64,000 bases of DNA from CAWFPR01 sp963817635 (GCA_963817635.1 CAWFPR010000028.1:124001-188000), one strand, 5' to 3'. Positions 41,432 through 50,835 are shown, numbered from the stretch's first letter. The notes: generated by a model from the sequence alone, not told the origin. A program made the numbers and translations.

Positions 41432-42682
41432 TCACTCCACCCACTCCCCCTGCCGCATCAGCGGCTCGGCGGCGCCGTCGCGGCCGATGCCGTCGATGTC
41501 GAGCGCGCCGGAGCCAATCATGAAGTCCACGTGCACGATGCTGCGGTTTCCGCCCGCCGCGTCGAACTCCTCGTCGCTCATCTCTCCGCCCCCGGCCAGC
41601 GTGAACTTGTACGCCGCACCCAGCGCGACGTGGCTCGCGGCGTTCTCGTCGAAGAGCGTGTTGTAGAACAGGAGCCCGGACTGCGAGATGGGCGAGCTGT
41701 GCGGCACGAGGGCGACCTCGCCGAGCCGCGCGGCGCCTTCGTCCGTGCCGACCAGCTCGCGCAGCATCTCCTGCCCGCGCGCCGCCGAGACGTTGACGGC
41801 GCGTCCGTCCACGAATTCGAGCCGGAAATCCTCGATGAGCGTTCCGGCGTAGCTCAGGGGCTTGGACGAGCAGACGAATGCCGTTGACGCGGTCCTTGTG
41901 GGGCATCGTGAAGACCTCCTCGGTCGGCAGGTTCGGCGCAAAGACGATGCCGTTCGGGGCGGTGGATTGCCCGCTCACCCACACGTGATCGTCCGGCAGG
42001 CCGATCGTCAGGTCGGTGCCAGGCCCGGTGTATTTGAGGGCCGCATAGCGCCGGCTGTTGAGAAGATCCTTCCGCGCGCCGAGGCGCTCGAGATGGGTGC
42101 GCCACGCGGCGACCGGATCGGGTTCATCGAGGCGGCACAGCCGGGCAATCGCGTCCCACAGCGCGTCGACGCCCGCGTCGGCGTCGAGCGCGGGGAACAC
42201 TCTGCGCCGCCCAGGCCGGCACGGCCGCGGCCACAATCGACCAGTTCGTGGCATTGCGCGAGATGCGATCCCGGAACGGACGCACGGCGCGCGAGGTGGC
42301 CTGCTGCACCGCCGAGACGAGCTGCGGGTCCTCGTCCTTGAGTTGATCCGGGTTGTTCGCGTAGACCGACAGAACGGCGTCGCCGGCCTCGACGTGCTGG
42401 AGCAGCGCATCCGGCAGCCACCGCGAATACTCGTCGAACGACTTCCGGGGGCGCCAGGCGGAACCGCGAGAGCTGCATCGCCTCGTCGCCCCACAGCGCC
42501 TCGACGGCGCGGGCGCCGGCGCGGTACGCGCTGTCGGTAATGAGGCGGACGAGCGGAGCCGCCTCGAGCGACGCACCGCCGTTGGCAAGCGGACCGATGA
42601 TGAGCAGGCGCTGACCGGCCCGCAGGTTCAGCCCGACGTGGATCGCCAGGTCGGCATAGCTCTCGAGCATTCCGATACGCAT
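41432..42682 (-). CDS. M29 family aminopeptidase (three frameshifts)
   Basis: A 415-residue M29 (AmpS/aminopeptidase T) metallopeptidase once three extra bases are removed (about 42450, 42200 and 41880). Order of pieces: MRIGMLESYADLAIHVGLNL, SFDEYSRWLPDALLQHVEAG, DLTIGLPDDHVWVSG then TEEVFTMPHKDRVNG (metal Glu and His), and FNT-type LLFYNTLFDENAASHVALG with IVHVDFMIGS at the end. These give the expected two-metal site. All three indels have the same sign and all halves are intact, so the gene is probably functional. It starts 13 bases after the DUF3052 gene and forms an operon with it. A second M29-like gene lies at 46234. Confidence 0.75.
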
Positions 42683-42695
42683 GCCCGTGAGCGTA

Positions 42696-43103
42696 CTACG
42701 GCCGCTGGCTCTTGCGGATGACCAGCTTCAGCCCCGACCAGACGTCGCTGACCGCGCAGACCTTGACATCCACGAATCCGAGCGGCAGGGCGATTTCGCG
42801 GATGGTGTCCTCGGTGACGTCCGTGGTCACGCGCGAGGACTTCTTGGGCCACGAGACCCAGACGAAGCCCGTGGGCACGAGCTGGAAGCGCAGTCTCGCG
42901 AGGTGGGTCTGCAGGTTGGCGCGGCGCGTGACGAAGACGTGGACCGCCGCCGGCCTCGTGCCGGGGGTGGCCGCGATGCGAACGCCCTCCGGAAGCGGCC
43001 CGAGCCAGTCGCGGTACTCCTTCGGCGCGCCGACCGCGGCGAGGGTCATCGGCGGTTTCAGCCCGAGCTTCTTTGGCAGTGGTGTCCCCGAGTATCCCGG
43101 CAT
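42696..43103 (-). CDS. DUF3052 family protein
   Basis: A 135-residue protein matching the DUF3052 pattern: YSGTPLPKKLGLKPPMTLAA at the start, a VFVTRR strand, FVWVSWPKKSSRVTTDVTED and a closing FVDVKVCAVSDVWSGLKLVI. Function unknown. The ATG at 43103 is immediately preceded by seven copies of a heptamer (GGAGAGC on this strand) that also supply the ribosome-binding site. An in-frame start 78 bases upstream would place the heptamers inside the coding sequence. It is the first gene of a unit with the M29 aminopeptidase. Confidence 0.85.
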   Translation of the reverse strand: MPGYSGTPLPKKLGLKPPMTLAAVGAPKEYRDWLGPLPEGVRIAATPGTRPAAVHVFVTRRANLQTHLARLRFQLVPTGFVWVSWPKKSSRVTTDVTEDTIREIALPLGFVDVKVCAVSDVWSGLKLVIRKSQRP

Positions 43104-43105
43104 GT

Positions 43106-43250
<145 letters not shown>

Positions 43251-43271
43251 CCCGTCACTATAATGCCTTCC

Positions 43272-44966
43272 ATGCGTACCGCAATCCTCGCAACCGTGCT
43301 CACCCTGGCCGTCTTCGTCCTGGCTGGCGTCGCCCGGCAAGGAAGTGCACCGCAATTCGACGTCATCATCCGCAACGGGACCGTGTACGACGGCACCGGC
43401 AGCCCCGGCCGGCGCGCCGACGTCGCGATTCGCGGCGATCGCATTGCCGCGGTCGGCACGCTCGAAGGCACTCCGGCAACCACGATCGTGGATGCGTCCG
43501 GCCTGGCGGTCGCACCGGGTTTCATCAACATGCTGTCGTGGTCCACGGACTCGCTGATCGCCGACGGCCGTTCGCAGGGCGAGATCCGGCAGGGCGTGAC
43601 GACCGAGATCTTCGGCGAAGGCAGCTCGATGGGTCCGCTCAACGACGCGATGAAGAAGCGCGCGGTCGAAGAGATGGGCGACATCAAGTACGACATCACC
43701 TGGACCACGCTGTCCGAATACCTGGAGGGGCTGGAACGGCGCGGCATCTCGCCGAACGTCGCGTCGTTCGTCGGCGCGACGACGATCCGCGAGCACGTGA
43801 TCGGCCTCGAGGACAGGAAGCCCACGCCGGCACAGCTGGACGAGATGCGGGCGCTCGTGCGCCAGGAGATGGAAGCGGGCGCGCTCGGCATCGGGTCGTC
43901 GCTCATCTACGCGCCGGCGTTCTACGCGTCCACCGAAGAGCTGATCGAACTGTGCAAGGTCGCCGCGCAATATCACGGCAAGTACATCTCCCACCTGCGC
44001 AGCGAGGGCAACCGCCTCCTCGAGGCCGTGGACGAGCTGATTCGCATCAGCCGCGAGGCGAAGATTCCGGCCGAGATCTATCACCTCAAGGCGGCCGGCG
44101 CGAGCAACTACCCGAAGATGGACCAGGTGATCGCGAAAGTCGAGGCGGCGCGCGCCTCCGGCCTGAAGATCACCGCCGACATGTACACCTACACGGCGGG
44201 GGCGACAGGGCTCGACGCGTCGATGCCGCCGTGGGTGCTCGACGGCGGGTACGAGGCGGCCTACAAGCGGCTCGCCGACCCCGCGACGCGCAGGAAGATC
44301 GCCGACGCGATCCGCACCCCGAGCAACGACTGGGAGAACCTGTACCTCGCCGCTGGATCGCCCGATCGCGTGCTGCTCGTGGAGTTCAAGTCGGACGCGC
44401 TCAAGCCGCTCGCCGGCAAGACGCTCGCCGAAGTCGCGCGGATGCGCGGGAAGGATCCGGTCGAAACGATCATGGACCTGGTCCTCGAAGACCGGTCGCG
44501 GGTCGGCACGGTCTACTTCATGATTTCCGAAGACAACATCCGGAAGCAGCTGAAGCTGCCGTGGGTGTCGTTCGGATCGGACGCCGCTTCGATGGCGCCC
44601 GAGCCGCCCTTCACGAAATCGTCCGCGCACCCGCGCGCCTACGGCAACTTCGCGCGGCTGCTCGGCAGGTACGTGCGCGACGAGAAGGTCCTCCCGCTCG
44701 AGGAAGCCGTCCGCCGCCTGAGCGGCCTCCCGGCGACGAATCTGGAGCTGGATCGGCGCGGCTTCCTGAAGGAAGGCATGTTCGCCGACGTCGTCGTGTT
44801 CGACCCGCGGACGATCGCGGACCGCGCGACCTTCGAGCAGCCGCATCAATACGCCGTGGGCATGCGGGACGTGTTCGTCAACGGCACGCAGGTGCTGAAG
44901 GACGGCGAGCACACGGGCGCGAAGCCCGGACGGGCGCTCTGGGGGCCCGGGAAGACGCGGCAGTAG
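43272..44966 (+). CDS. D-aminoacylase-like amidohydrolase lacking the HxH metal motif, exported
   Basis: 564 residues. A signal peptide (AILATVLTLAVFVLAGVA) precedes an amidohydrolase of the D-aminoacylase/N-acyl-D-amino-acid deacylase group. Matching segments are FDVIIRNGTVYDGTG, ALGIGSSLIYAPAFYAS, ISHLRSEG and EIYHLKAAG (the two beta-site His) and SFGSDAA (the conserved Asp). The usual PGFIDxHTHxD reads PGFINMLSWSTD, without the HxH. The usual Cys ligand segment GNCG reads GEGS. The metal site is therefore altered, possibly to one metal. The ATG at 43272 is 7 bases after TATAAT (43259-43264). Substrates may be D-amino acid peptides from cell walls, but activity is uncertain. Confidence 0.82.
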   Translation: MRTAILATVLTLAVFVLAGVARQGSAPQFDVIIRNGTVYDGTGSPGRRADVAIRGDRIAAVGTLEGTPATTIVDASGLAVAPGFINMLSWSTDSLIADGRSQGEIRQGVTTEIFGEGSSMGPLNDAMKKRAVEEMGDIKYDITWTTLSEYLEGLERRGISPNVASFVGATTIREHVIGLEDRKPTPAQLDEMRALVRQEMEAGALGIGSSLIYAPAFYASTEELIELCKVAAQYHGKYISHLRSEGNRLLEAVDELIRISREAKIPAEIYHLKAAGASNYPKMDQVIAKVEAARASGLKITADMYTYTAGATGLDASMPPWVLDGGYEAAYKRLADPATRRKIADAIRTPSNDWENLYLAAGSPDRVLLVEFKSDALKPLAGKTLAEVARMRGKDPVETIMDLVLEDRSRVGTVYFMISEDNIRKQLKLPWVSFGSDAASMAPEPPFTKSSAHPRAYGNFARLLGRYVRDEKVLPLEEAVRRLSGLPATNLELDRRGFLKEGMFADVVVFDPRTIADRATFEQPHQYAVGMRDVFVNGTQVLKDGEHTGAKPGRALWGPGKTRQ

Positions 44967-45004
44967 CCGGCGGTTCGGCCGGAACTCTGACAAGATAGGC
45001 GCCG

Positions 45005-45734
45005 ATGCAGACGACACACCAGGTACTGGCATTCGCCGCGCCTCGGACACGACATGGGCGTGGCGGTCTTCGGACAGTGGGGACCGCCGCTGCTGGCGTT
45101 TCCGACGAGTCACGGGGACGAATGGGAGATGCAGCGTCAGGGGCTCATCGACACGATTGCGGATTTCATCGACGCGGGGCGGGTCAAGGTCTTCTGCGTC
45201 GGTTCGAACAACACCGAGTCGTTCCTGAACAGCGGGGCCCACCCGCATCACCGCAGCTGGCGCCAGCGGATGTTCGACGAGTACATCCGCGACGAAGTGA
45301 TTCCGTTCATCCACACGAGCTGTCAGACACCCGGCATCCCGATCGCCACGATGGGCGCGTCGCTCGGCGCCTATCACGCACTCAACACGCTCTTCCACTA
45401 CCCGCACCTGGTGAAGCGCGGCTATGGCTTGTCGGGCGTCTACGACCTGCGCCGGTTCATGAACGGCTCGTACGACGACAACTTCTACTTCCAGAACCCC
45501 ATCGACTACATGGCGAACCTCGAGGACCCGTGGTTCCTCGAGCAGCTCGCGTCGTGCGACATCCGCCTCGTCACCGGTTCGGGACCGTTCGAGGAGAGCA
45601 GCTACTCGTACGCCATGTCGGGAATCCTCGCGCGCCGCGGCATCCACCATTCACTGGACGACTGGGGTCCGCGCGGCGGACACGACTGGCCGTACTGGAA
45701 GGCGCAGATGCGGGAATATCTCGGGCGCTGGTGA
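45005..45734 (+). CDS. Esterase/alpha-beta hydrolase (frame-disrupted)
   Basis: About 242 residues, related to the esterase-D-like 'putative esterase' family. It opens YWHSPRLGHDMGVAVFGQWG once an extra G near 45022 is removed. The nucleophile elbow is ATMGASLGAYHAL, and the closing His is in GGHDWPYW. The first six codons lie in another frame, so an unmodified translation would start at 45054 and lose the N-terminal strand. No signal peptide is visible. It lies 38 bases after the deacylase gene and may be co-transcribed. Substrate unknown. Confidence 0.75.
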
Positions 45735-45794
45735 GATCAATCAGCGACGGCCGCCCGTCTCGGCCCTTCTTCGTTGCTCTCTTCTCCCCGTGTG

Positions 45795-46223
45795 CTACTT
45801 TCCGCTCTCGACCTTCCCGTTCATCTCGACGTACCACTTCGTGTAGCCGCCGGTCAGGGCGCGGGCGTCGAGGCCTTTCTGCTGGAGCGTGAGCGCCGCA
45901 CGGGCGCTCGTGTGTTCGGACGGTCACGCGCAGTAGAGCAGGATGGGCTTGTTCAGCTTCTTCAGTTCGGCCGCGTGGCTTTCGATTTCCTCGAGAGGAA
46001 TCGACCGGGCGCCCGGAATATGGCCCGCTTCGAAAGACACCCGTTCGCGAACGTCGACAATCACGGCCGCCTGGCTGTCGTACAGCTTCTTGAACTCCGG
46101 CCAGTCGACGCGGAGCTTCGGCGACAGCAGCTGATCGTCAAGCGAAGCCTGCCTCCCTGGCGACGCGGCCCACGACACCGGCGCCAGCAGCGCCATAGCA
46201 ACGACGAGCGCAAATGTCCGCAT
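45795..46223 (-). CDS. Exported rhodanese-like protein with in-frame TGA (candidate selenoprotein)
   Basis: A 142-residue single rhodanese domain with a signal peptide (ALVVAMALLAPVSWA). AAVIVDVRERVSFEAGHIPG and ARSIPLEEI are standard rhodanese strands. The active loop reads KPILLYCA, then TGA (45926-45924), then PSEHTSARAALTLQQKGLDA, GGYTKW and a real stop at 45797. Relatives have a YCxCPxExxSA loop, so the TGA is exactly where the second Cys is expected. A hairpin follows the TGA (45891-45909). Selenocysteine insertion is proposed; a C-to-A sequencing error is the alternative. The frame is unbroken on both sides. A TAGAGT box lies 7 bases before the ATG. Confidence 0.7.
45891..45909 (-). 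promoter_or_regulatory. Candidate bacterial SECIS hairpin in the rhodanese gene
   Basis: On the minus strand GAGCGCC and GGCGCTC form a perfect 7-bp stem around CGTGC. The loop begins 21 bases after the TGA, within the spacing known for bacterial SECIS elements, and has a G in its first two positions. GC-rich coding sequence can make such stems by chance, so this is supporting evidence only. Confidence 0.4.
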
Positions 46224-46233
46224 GTGTTCTACT

Positions 46234-47277
46234 CTACCGTTCAGCGGCACTGAGGTCGAGAACGAAGCGATCCAGCAGGTAGGCGCCCTTCGCGATCACC
46301 TGCTCGTCGTCGATCCAGACGTCGCAGCCGCGCGTCAGGACGTCGACGTGCGTCTTCGATTTCCACGTGGCATGCGTCTGGCTTCCGTACGGGTCGCCGA
46401 ACGCGAGGTGGACTCCCGGCACCTTCTCGTCCTGGAGCAGGATGCCGATCATGTCGCGCAGGCCCAGGTTGGTGCCGAACGCGAGTTCGCCGACGCGATC
46501 GCTGTGCTCGTCGGTGTGGCAATAGTCCCAGAAGTCGCGTTCGAGTGCGGCATGATCGCAGCGGGCCGCCATCAGCCGGCCATCCCGGATGTCGAGCACG
46601 AGCGGCGTCCGATCCAGGATTCCGTACTTCGCATTGAAGTAGTCGCCGGCGGTGCCGTCGCAGACGAACGTGCCGTCCACGGACGCCGGGGTGGTGAAGA
46701 CTTCACCGGCCGGCAGGTTCGACCAGTACCGTGGATTGATGATGCCGCTCGTCTTCACCCACGCGAGATCCGGATTGAACCGCGCGGTGAAGCGCGTGCC
46801 CCCCTCGGTGCGGACCGTCAGCGAACGCGCCGACGGCATCCGCTCGCAGAGCTGCTGGCTGAGCCGATCGACGAGCCGATAGTCGGTCCGCATCCCCTCA
46901 CGCATGATGCGCGGCGTCACGCCAACCATGTGCGCGTACCGCATCCGCTTCCCTTCCACGACGGCGACGATCGCCATGCGCGCGCGGAGCTCCCCTTCCT
47001 GCGGCTGCACGCACAGGATGCCGGCGTCGGCCTGCCGCAGGGCGTCCAGGATTTCGACCGGCGCGCCGGTCATCGGCCTGGCCGTGACCGATTCGATCAG
47101 GAGGCACCGCGCGTCCGCGCCGGCGTCGGCCAGCGCCTGCTCGAGGCTGGCGGCGACGGCGCGGCTGGACTCGTCGGCAATGAGCGCGACGCGTTCACCG
47201 TGCACGATTGACAGACACGTGTCGACGGCGTTGTGCGCACCAGGGAGCAAATCGGCTGAAACGGGTCCGAACACCAT
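46234..47277 (-). CDS. M29-type aminopeptidase-like protein, last gene of the ATP-grasp operon
   Basis: A 347-residue protein with the M29/AmpS fold pattern: GVTPRIMREGMRTDY, the metal-site Glu in NLPAGEVFTTP, GELAFGTN, HLAFGDPYGSQTHATWKSKT and a final HVDVLTRG. It is shorter than classical M29 enzymes, lacking part of the N-terminal domain, and belongs to the group found in biosynthetic operons. It starts 9 bases after the stop of the circularly permuted ATP-grasp gene. A TAGAAT also lies 6 bases before its ATG, so it may have its own promoter. In this context it may trim or release a product made by the upstream ligases. Confidence 0.8.
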   Translation of the reverse strand: MVFGPVSADLLPGAHNAVDTCLSIVHGERVALIADESSRAVAASLEQALADAGADARCLLIESVTARPMTGAPVEILDALRQADAGILCVQPQEGELRARMAIVAVVEGKRMRYAHMVGVTPRIMREGMRTDYRLVDRLSQQLCERMPSARSLTVRTEGGTRFTARFNPDLAWVKTSGIINPRYWSNLPAGEVFTTPASVDGTFVCDGTAGDYFNAKYGILDRTPLVLDIRDGRLMAARCDHAALERDFWDYCHTDEHSDRVGELAFGTNLGLRDMIGILLQDEKVPGVHLAFGDPYGSQTHATWKSKTHVDVLTRGCDVWIDDEQVIAKGAYLLDRFVLDLSAAER

Positions 47278-47286
47278 CGATCAATT

Positions 47287-48630
47287 CTAATCGACGACGA
47301 AGGCTGGCACCTGTCCCCCGCCAGAGGTCACATTGGCGAGCCCCGTCGCGCTCAGCCGGGTCAGATACCCCGCCAGGCGGCCACGAAACAGGTAGGGCGC
47401 AACGTCGACCAGGACCTCGCGCATCACAACACTTCCCGCGTCGTCGAACTGCGGAAAGATCTCGCGACGCACGGGGATGCGCTCCTGCACGATCCACGTG
47501 CCCGGGGGATCCGCCAGCGCGCCGTGCAGCGCACGGCTCCATTCCCCCTCGGTCGTCTCCCAGCCGAGCGTGACGCCTTTGCCGCCGTACTCGTCGTTCG
47601 GCTTCAGCACGAGTTGTTCGCGACCCGCATGCGCGAGTTCGAGCAGATCGATCCGGCGACCATCCTTCTCCGTCGAGCCTTCGCGGACGACGCGCGTCCA
47701 GGGGACGGACGCGCGGATGACTTCGTGCTCCGCGGCCGAGAAGAGCGCGGCGTGCGCCGGGTCCGTGAGCACGGCGAAGAACGCCTTCTTGTGCGCCAGC
47801 TTGCATCGCAGCGTGTTGGCCACGCAGACGGCGCCGGCGGCGTACGCTTCGACGAGCGCGGCGCAGTCGTCCGGCCGCGCAACGATGTCGTTGACCAACA
47901 CGCGCCGGTAGACCAGATCGATAATCCGCCCGTTCGCGTGCAGCGCTCCGGCATGAAAATCCAGCTCGCGCGGATCGCAGGCGACCGTCGGGACTCCCGC
48001 CCGGGCGAACGCGTCGGCCAGGATCTCGAACTCGGTCCAGGTCGGGACGTTGCGCCAGTCCACGATCGCGACGGTCGGCGTGGTCGCGCGCCCGCCCCAT
48101 TCCCGATAGCTGGCCACCAGCGCCTCGAGCAGCGCGTCAATCGTGCGGTGGAACCGCACGCGATGCGTTTCGGCGAATCGCGCCATCGGCGGGAGTGTCT
48201 CGAACAGCTCCGCGAGCCGGTGCGTATAGCCAGGGCCGGCCGGCGATTCCGCGTTGTATTCGGCGAAGTGCACCGCGTCGGGCAGGAGGAAGGCATCGAC
48301 CCGGGAGGCCGTGCTGGCCGTCGCGTAGCGGGGATCGATGCGCACGAGGCGCGCTTCCGCTTCCGTCACCCCGAGCTGGTCGAACAGCGCTGGCGACTCG
48401 AGCGCGGCCGCGACGATACGCTCGCCCAGCCGGGCGATCGTCTCGGCCGCGACGCGGATACGCGCTTCGTCGGCCCCGGTCAGGAAGAAGGGTCGCAGGA
48501 AGGGGCAATGCACGCGGTTGCCGAACGTCAGCCGGCGCGCCCGCATCGACCGGGCGAACTCCTCGCAGAACGCCGGCGTGAGTTCGACGTCCGGCCGCAG
48601 AAGCGCGTGCCACGCGTCAATCGAATCCAT
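47287..48630 (-). CDS. Circularly permuted ATP-grasp ligase
   Basis: 447 residues with the features of circularly permuted ATP-grasp enzymes (glutathionylspermidine-synthase-like): HFAEYNAESPAGPGYTHRL early, VAIVDWRNVPTWTEFEIL in the middle, and the ATP-binding LVLKPNDEYGGKGVTLGWE late, then WIVQERIPVRREIFP. Such enzymes join a carboxylate to an amine via acyl phosphate. Its start codon immediately follows the stop of the upstream ATP-grasp gene (48631), so the two are translated together. Substrates unknown; it is one of three ATP-dependent ligases in this operon. Confidence 0.85.
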   Translation of the reverse strand: MDSIDAWHALLRPDVELTPAFCEEFARSMRARRLTFGNRVHCPFLRPFFLTGADEARIRVAAETIARLGERIVAAALESPALFDQLGVTEAEARLVRIDPRYATASTASRVDAFLLPDAVHFAEYNAESPAGPGYTHRLAELFETLPPMARFAETHRVRFHRTIDALLEALVASYREWGGRATTPTVAIVDWRNVPTWTEFEILADAFARAGVPTVACDPRELDFHAGALHANGRIIDLVYRRVLVNDIVARPDDCAALVEAYAAGAVCVANTLRCKLAHKKAFFAVLTDPAHAALFSAAEHEVIRASVPWTRVVREGSTEKDGRRIDLLELAHAGREQLVLKPNDEYGGKGVTLGWETTEGEWSRALHGALADPPGTWIVQERIPVRREIFPQFDDAGSVVMREVLVDVAPYLFRGRLAGYLTRLSATGLANVTSGGGQVPAFVVD

Positions 48631-49647
48631 CTAGGCCGTCCGCTCCGGCGGCCGCGAGGGAATGCCCGGCGCCGGCGCGCCAGCGTAGCCGCTGGCCGCG
48701 CCGATGCCGAGCATTTCCTCCCACCGCGGCCACGACTGCGATGGCTGGCCGGTCAGCGCGCGATCGATCACCAGCGCCGACATCTTCTCGACGACGTGGC
48801 CGAAATAGAAGTGGGTGATGCGGTCGCGTTCGAAATCGGGCGCCGGGTTCAGGTAGTCGATCGCGTACGGAATGCCGTCCATGATCGCGAACTCGATCGT
48901 GTTCATCTCGTAGCCGAGCGCGAGGTTGATGGTCTGCGCATCGCGCACGACGCGCTCGCCGACGGCGGCCGAGAGGTAGTTGTGGTCCACGAGGTAGCGG
49001 CGCTCGCGGGGATCGTAAGCCACGGGCGTGATGTCGGTCTTCCCGAACGTGAAGCACCGCACGTACAGGTCGAAGTCGATGAACTCCTGCAGCGTCATGC
49101 AGTACGGCGACGTCCGATCGTAGGCCTCGAGCAGTTCCCGCCGGTCGTTCACCTTGTAGACGTGCTTCCATCCACCGCCGGAATACGGCTTCAGGATCGC
49201 CGGCCGCCCGACGTAGTCGAGCAGCGCGTCCCAGTCGATCGGGTACTGCAGGTTGCGGAGCGACTCGGCGTTCAGGTCGACGTCCGGCGGATAGCCTTTC
49301 TGCGGGAGGAGTACCGTCTTGGGAATGGCGCAGCCGAGCTTCGCCATGACCGAATAGTTGAAGGACTTGTCGTCGGCCGTCCACCAGAACGGGTTGTTGA
49401 TGACGTAGGTGCCCTGCAGCACCGCGTGCTTCATCGCGCCGCGGTAGTACTCGACCTCGTGCGAAATGCGATCGACGATCACGCGGTACCGCGCCGGCTC
49501 GTCCATCCTGGTGCCGCCCAGCGTCACCATCTCGGCAGTGAGGCCGTGCGGCGCACCGAGCTGGTTCACCCGCCCGATGAACGCCGGCGGGAAGCTGTAC
49601 TCCCGCCCGCAGAGCAGACCGATCTTCCCGCCACGCTCGTCGCTCAT
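48631..49647 (-). CDS. ATP-grasp ligase (RimK/GshB-like)
   Basis: A 338-residue ATP-grasp protein. It opens KIGLLCGREYSFPPAFIGRV, then has YVINNPFWWTADDKSFNYSV, the P-loop-like RPAILKPYSGGGWKHVY, the hinge TLQEFIDFDLYVRCFTFG, and the metal-binding end MNTIEFAIMDGIPYAIDYLN. The family forms peptide or amide bonds using ATP. Start overlaps the stop of the YbdK-like gene (ATGA), so translation is coupled. The C-terminus is Pro-rich. It appears dedicated to this operon; the product cannot be predicted from sequence. Confidence 0.87.
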   Translation of the reverse strand: MSDERGGKIGLLCGREYSFPPAFIGRVNQLGAPHGLTAEMVTLGGTRMDEPARYRVIVDRISHEVEYYRGAMKHAVLQGTYVINNPFWWTADDKSFNYSVMAKLGCAIPKTVLLPQKGYPPDVDLNAESLRNLQYPIDWDALLDYVGRPAILKPYSGGGWKHVYKVNDRRELLEAYDRTSPYCMTLQEFIDFDLYVRCFTFGKTDITPVAYDPRERRYLVDHNYLSAAVGERVVRDAQTINLALGYEMNTIEFAIMDGIPYAIDYLNPAPDFERDRITHFYFGHVVEKMSALVIDRALTGQPSQSWPRWEEMLGIGAASGYAGAPAPGIPSRPPERTA

Positions 49648-50765
49648 TGCACCGCTCCTCGACCGTCCACCGCGTTCTTGGTTTCCGCGATCAGGTGCCG
49701 GACCACCGCGGTGAGGTCACCGGTTTCGCGAAACACCGCCAGCTGACGATCGGCGCTCGTCCCGTCGCGCAGCACCACGTGCACGTACTCCACCGCCTCC
49801 CTGCACCCGAGGTCGTCCACCACGTCGTCGACGAACTGGAGCAGCTCGACCGCCAGTTCCCGCATCGGCACCTCGGCGCGCTTGCCGAAGTCGATCAACT
49901 TGCCGTCGAGGCCCCACCGGGCGGCCCGCCACTTGTTTTCCTCGATGAGCGCCCGGCGGTAGATGCGGAAGCCGAGGTTGTGCTCCCGCAGCCGCCAGAG
50001 CTTGACGATGATGGCCTGGCAGAGCGCGGCGAGCATGACGGCCACCTGCGGCTTCGTCGGCACGTCGCACACCCGGAACTCCAGCGTCCCGAAGGTCGGA
50101 TGCGGGCGCACGTCCCACCAGATCTTCCTGCCATCGTCGATGCAGCGGAGATCGACGAGCATCTGGATGTACGCCTCGTATTCGCTCCACGAGTCGAAGC
50201 GATCGGGCACGCCGGTTCTCGGGAACCGCCGGAAGATGGTCGTGCGGTACGACTTGATTCCGGTGTCGCGTCCCATCCAGAACGGCGAACTGGTCGAGAG
50301 CGCGAGCAGGTGCGGCAGGAAGTACCGCGCCTCGTTCATCAGGCTGATGGCGGCCTCGCGGTCCGGCACCGCAACGTGAACGTGCAGCCCGAAAATCAGC
50401 AACGAGCGCGCCAGCTGCTGCAGTTCCTCGACGATGCTGTCGTACCGCACGCCCGGCGACAGAATCTGGTCCTTCCAGTGGGAGAACGGATGCGTCCCGG
50501 CCGCCGCGACGGACAATCCCACGCGCTCGGCACTGCTCGTGAGCTCGCGCCGGATGCGGAAGATCTCGTCGCGCAGCTCGTTGATGTTGCCGCAGATCTT
50601 CGTCCCGACCTCGACGATGGACTGGTGCAGCTCGCGCTTGATCTGGTCACCCAGCGTCGGGGCGCTCGACGCCAGCAGCTCCGAGACGTGCGACCGCAGC
50701 TCGCATGTCTCCGGGTCCACGATTTGGAACTCTTCCTCGACACCGATGGTAAAGCGGTGTGCCAT
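49644..50765 (-). CDS. YbdK-type carboxylate-amine ligase (GCS2 family)
   Basis: A 373-residue member of the glutamate-cysteine ligase 2 family: TIGVEEEFQIVDPETCELR at the start (glutamate-binding), LLIFGLHVHVAVPD, FWMGRDTGIKSYRTTIFRRF and TLEFRVCDVPT. Members such as E. coli YbdK show weak gamma-glutamyl-cysteine ligase activity. It heads the four-gene operon of two ATP-grasp enzymes and an M29-like peptidase. A TAGAAT at 50780-50775, 9 bases before the ATG, is the probable operon promoter. The true amine partner is unknown. Its start faces a 36-bp tandem repeat array. Confidence 0.88.
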   Translation of the reverse strand: MAHRFTIGVEEEFQIVDPETCELRSHVSELLASSAPTLGDQIKRELHQSIVEVGTKICGNINELRDEIFRIRRELTSSAERVGLSVAAAGTHPFSHWKDQILSPGVRYDSIVEELQQLARSLLIFGLHVHVAVPDREAAISLMNEARYFLPHLLALSTSSPFWMGRDTGIKSYRTTIFRRFPRTGVPDRFDSWSEYEAYIQMLVDLRCIDDGRKIWWDVRPHPTFGTLEFRVCDVPTKPQVAVMLAALCQAIIVKLWRLREHNLGFRIYRRALIEENKWRAARWGLDGKLIDFGKRAEVPMRELAVELLQFVDDVVDDLGCREAVEYVHVVLRDGTSADRQLAVFRETGDLTAVVRHLIAETKNAVDGRGAVQ

Positions 50766-50835
50766 GGTTTTTGGATTCTACTTTAGTCGCTGGTCACTGG
50801 TCACTGGCCTCTAGTCGGGCGCTCGCTTCGCTCAC

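Noticed and set aside
47524..49746. 740-codon plus-strand frame opposite the ATP-grasp genes
   Set aside because: Shadow frame; the minus strand has the coupled ligase operon with clear motifs.
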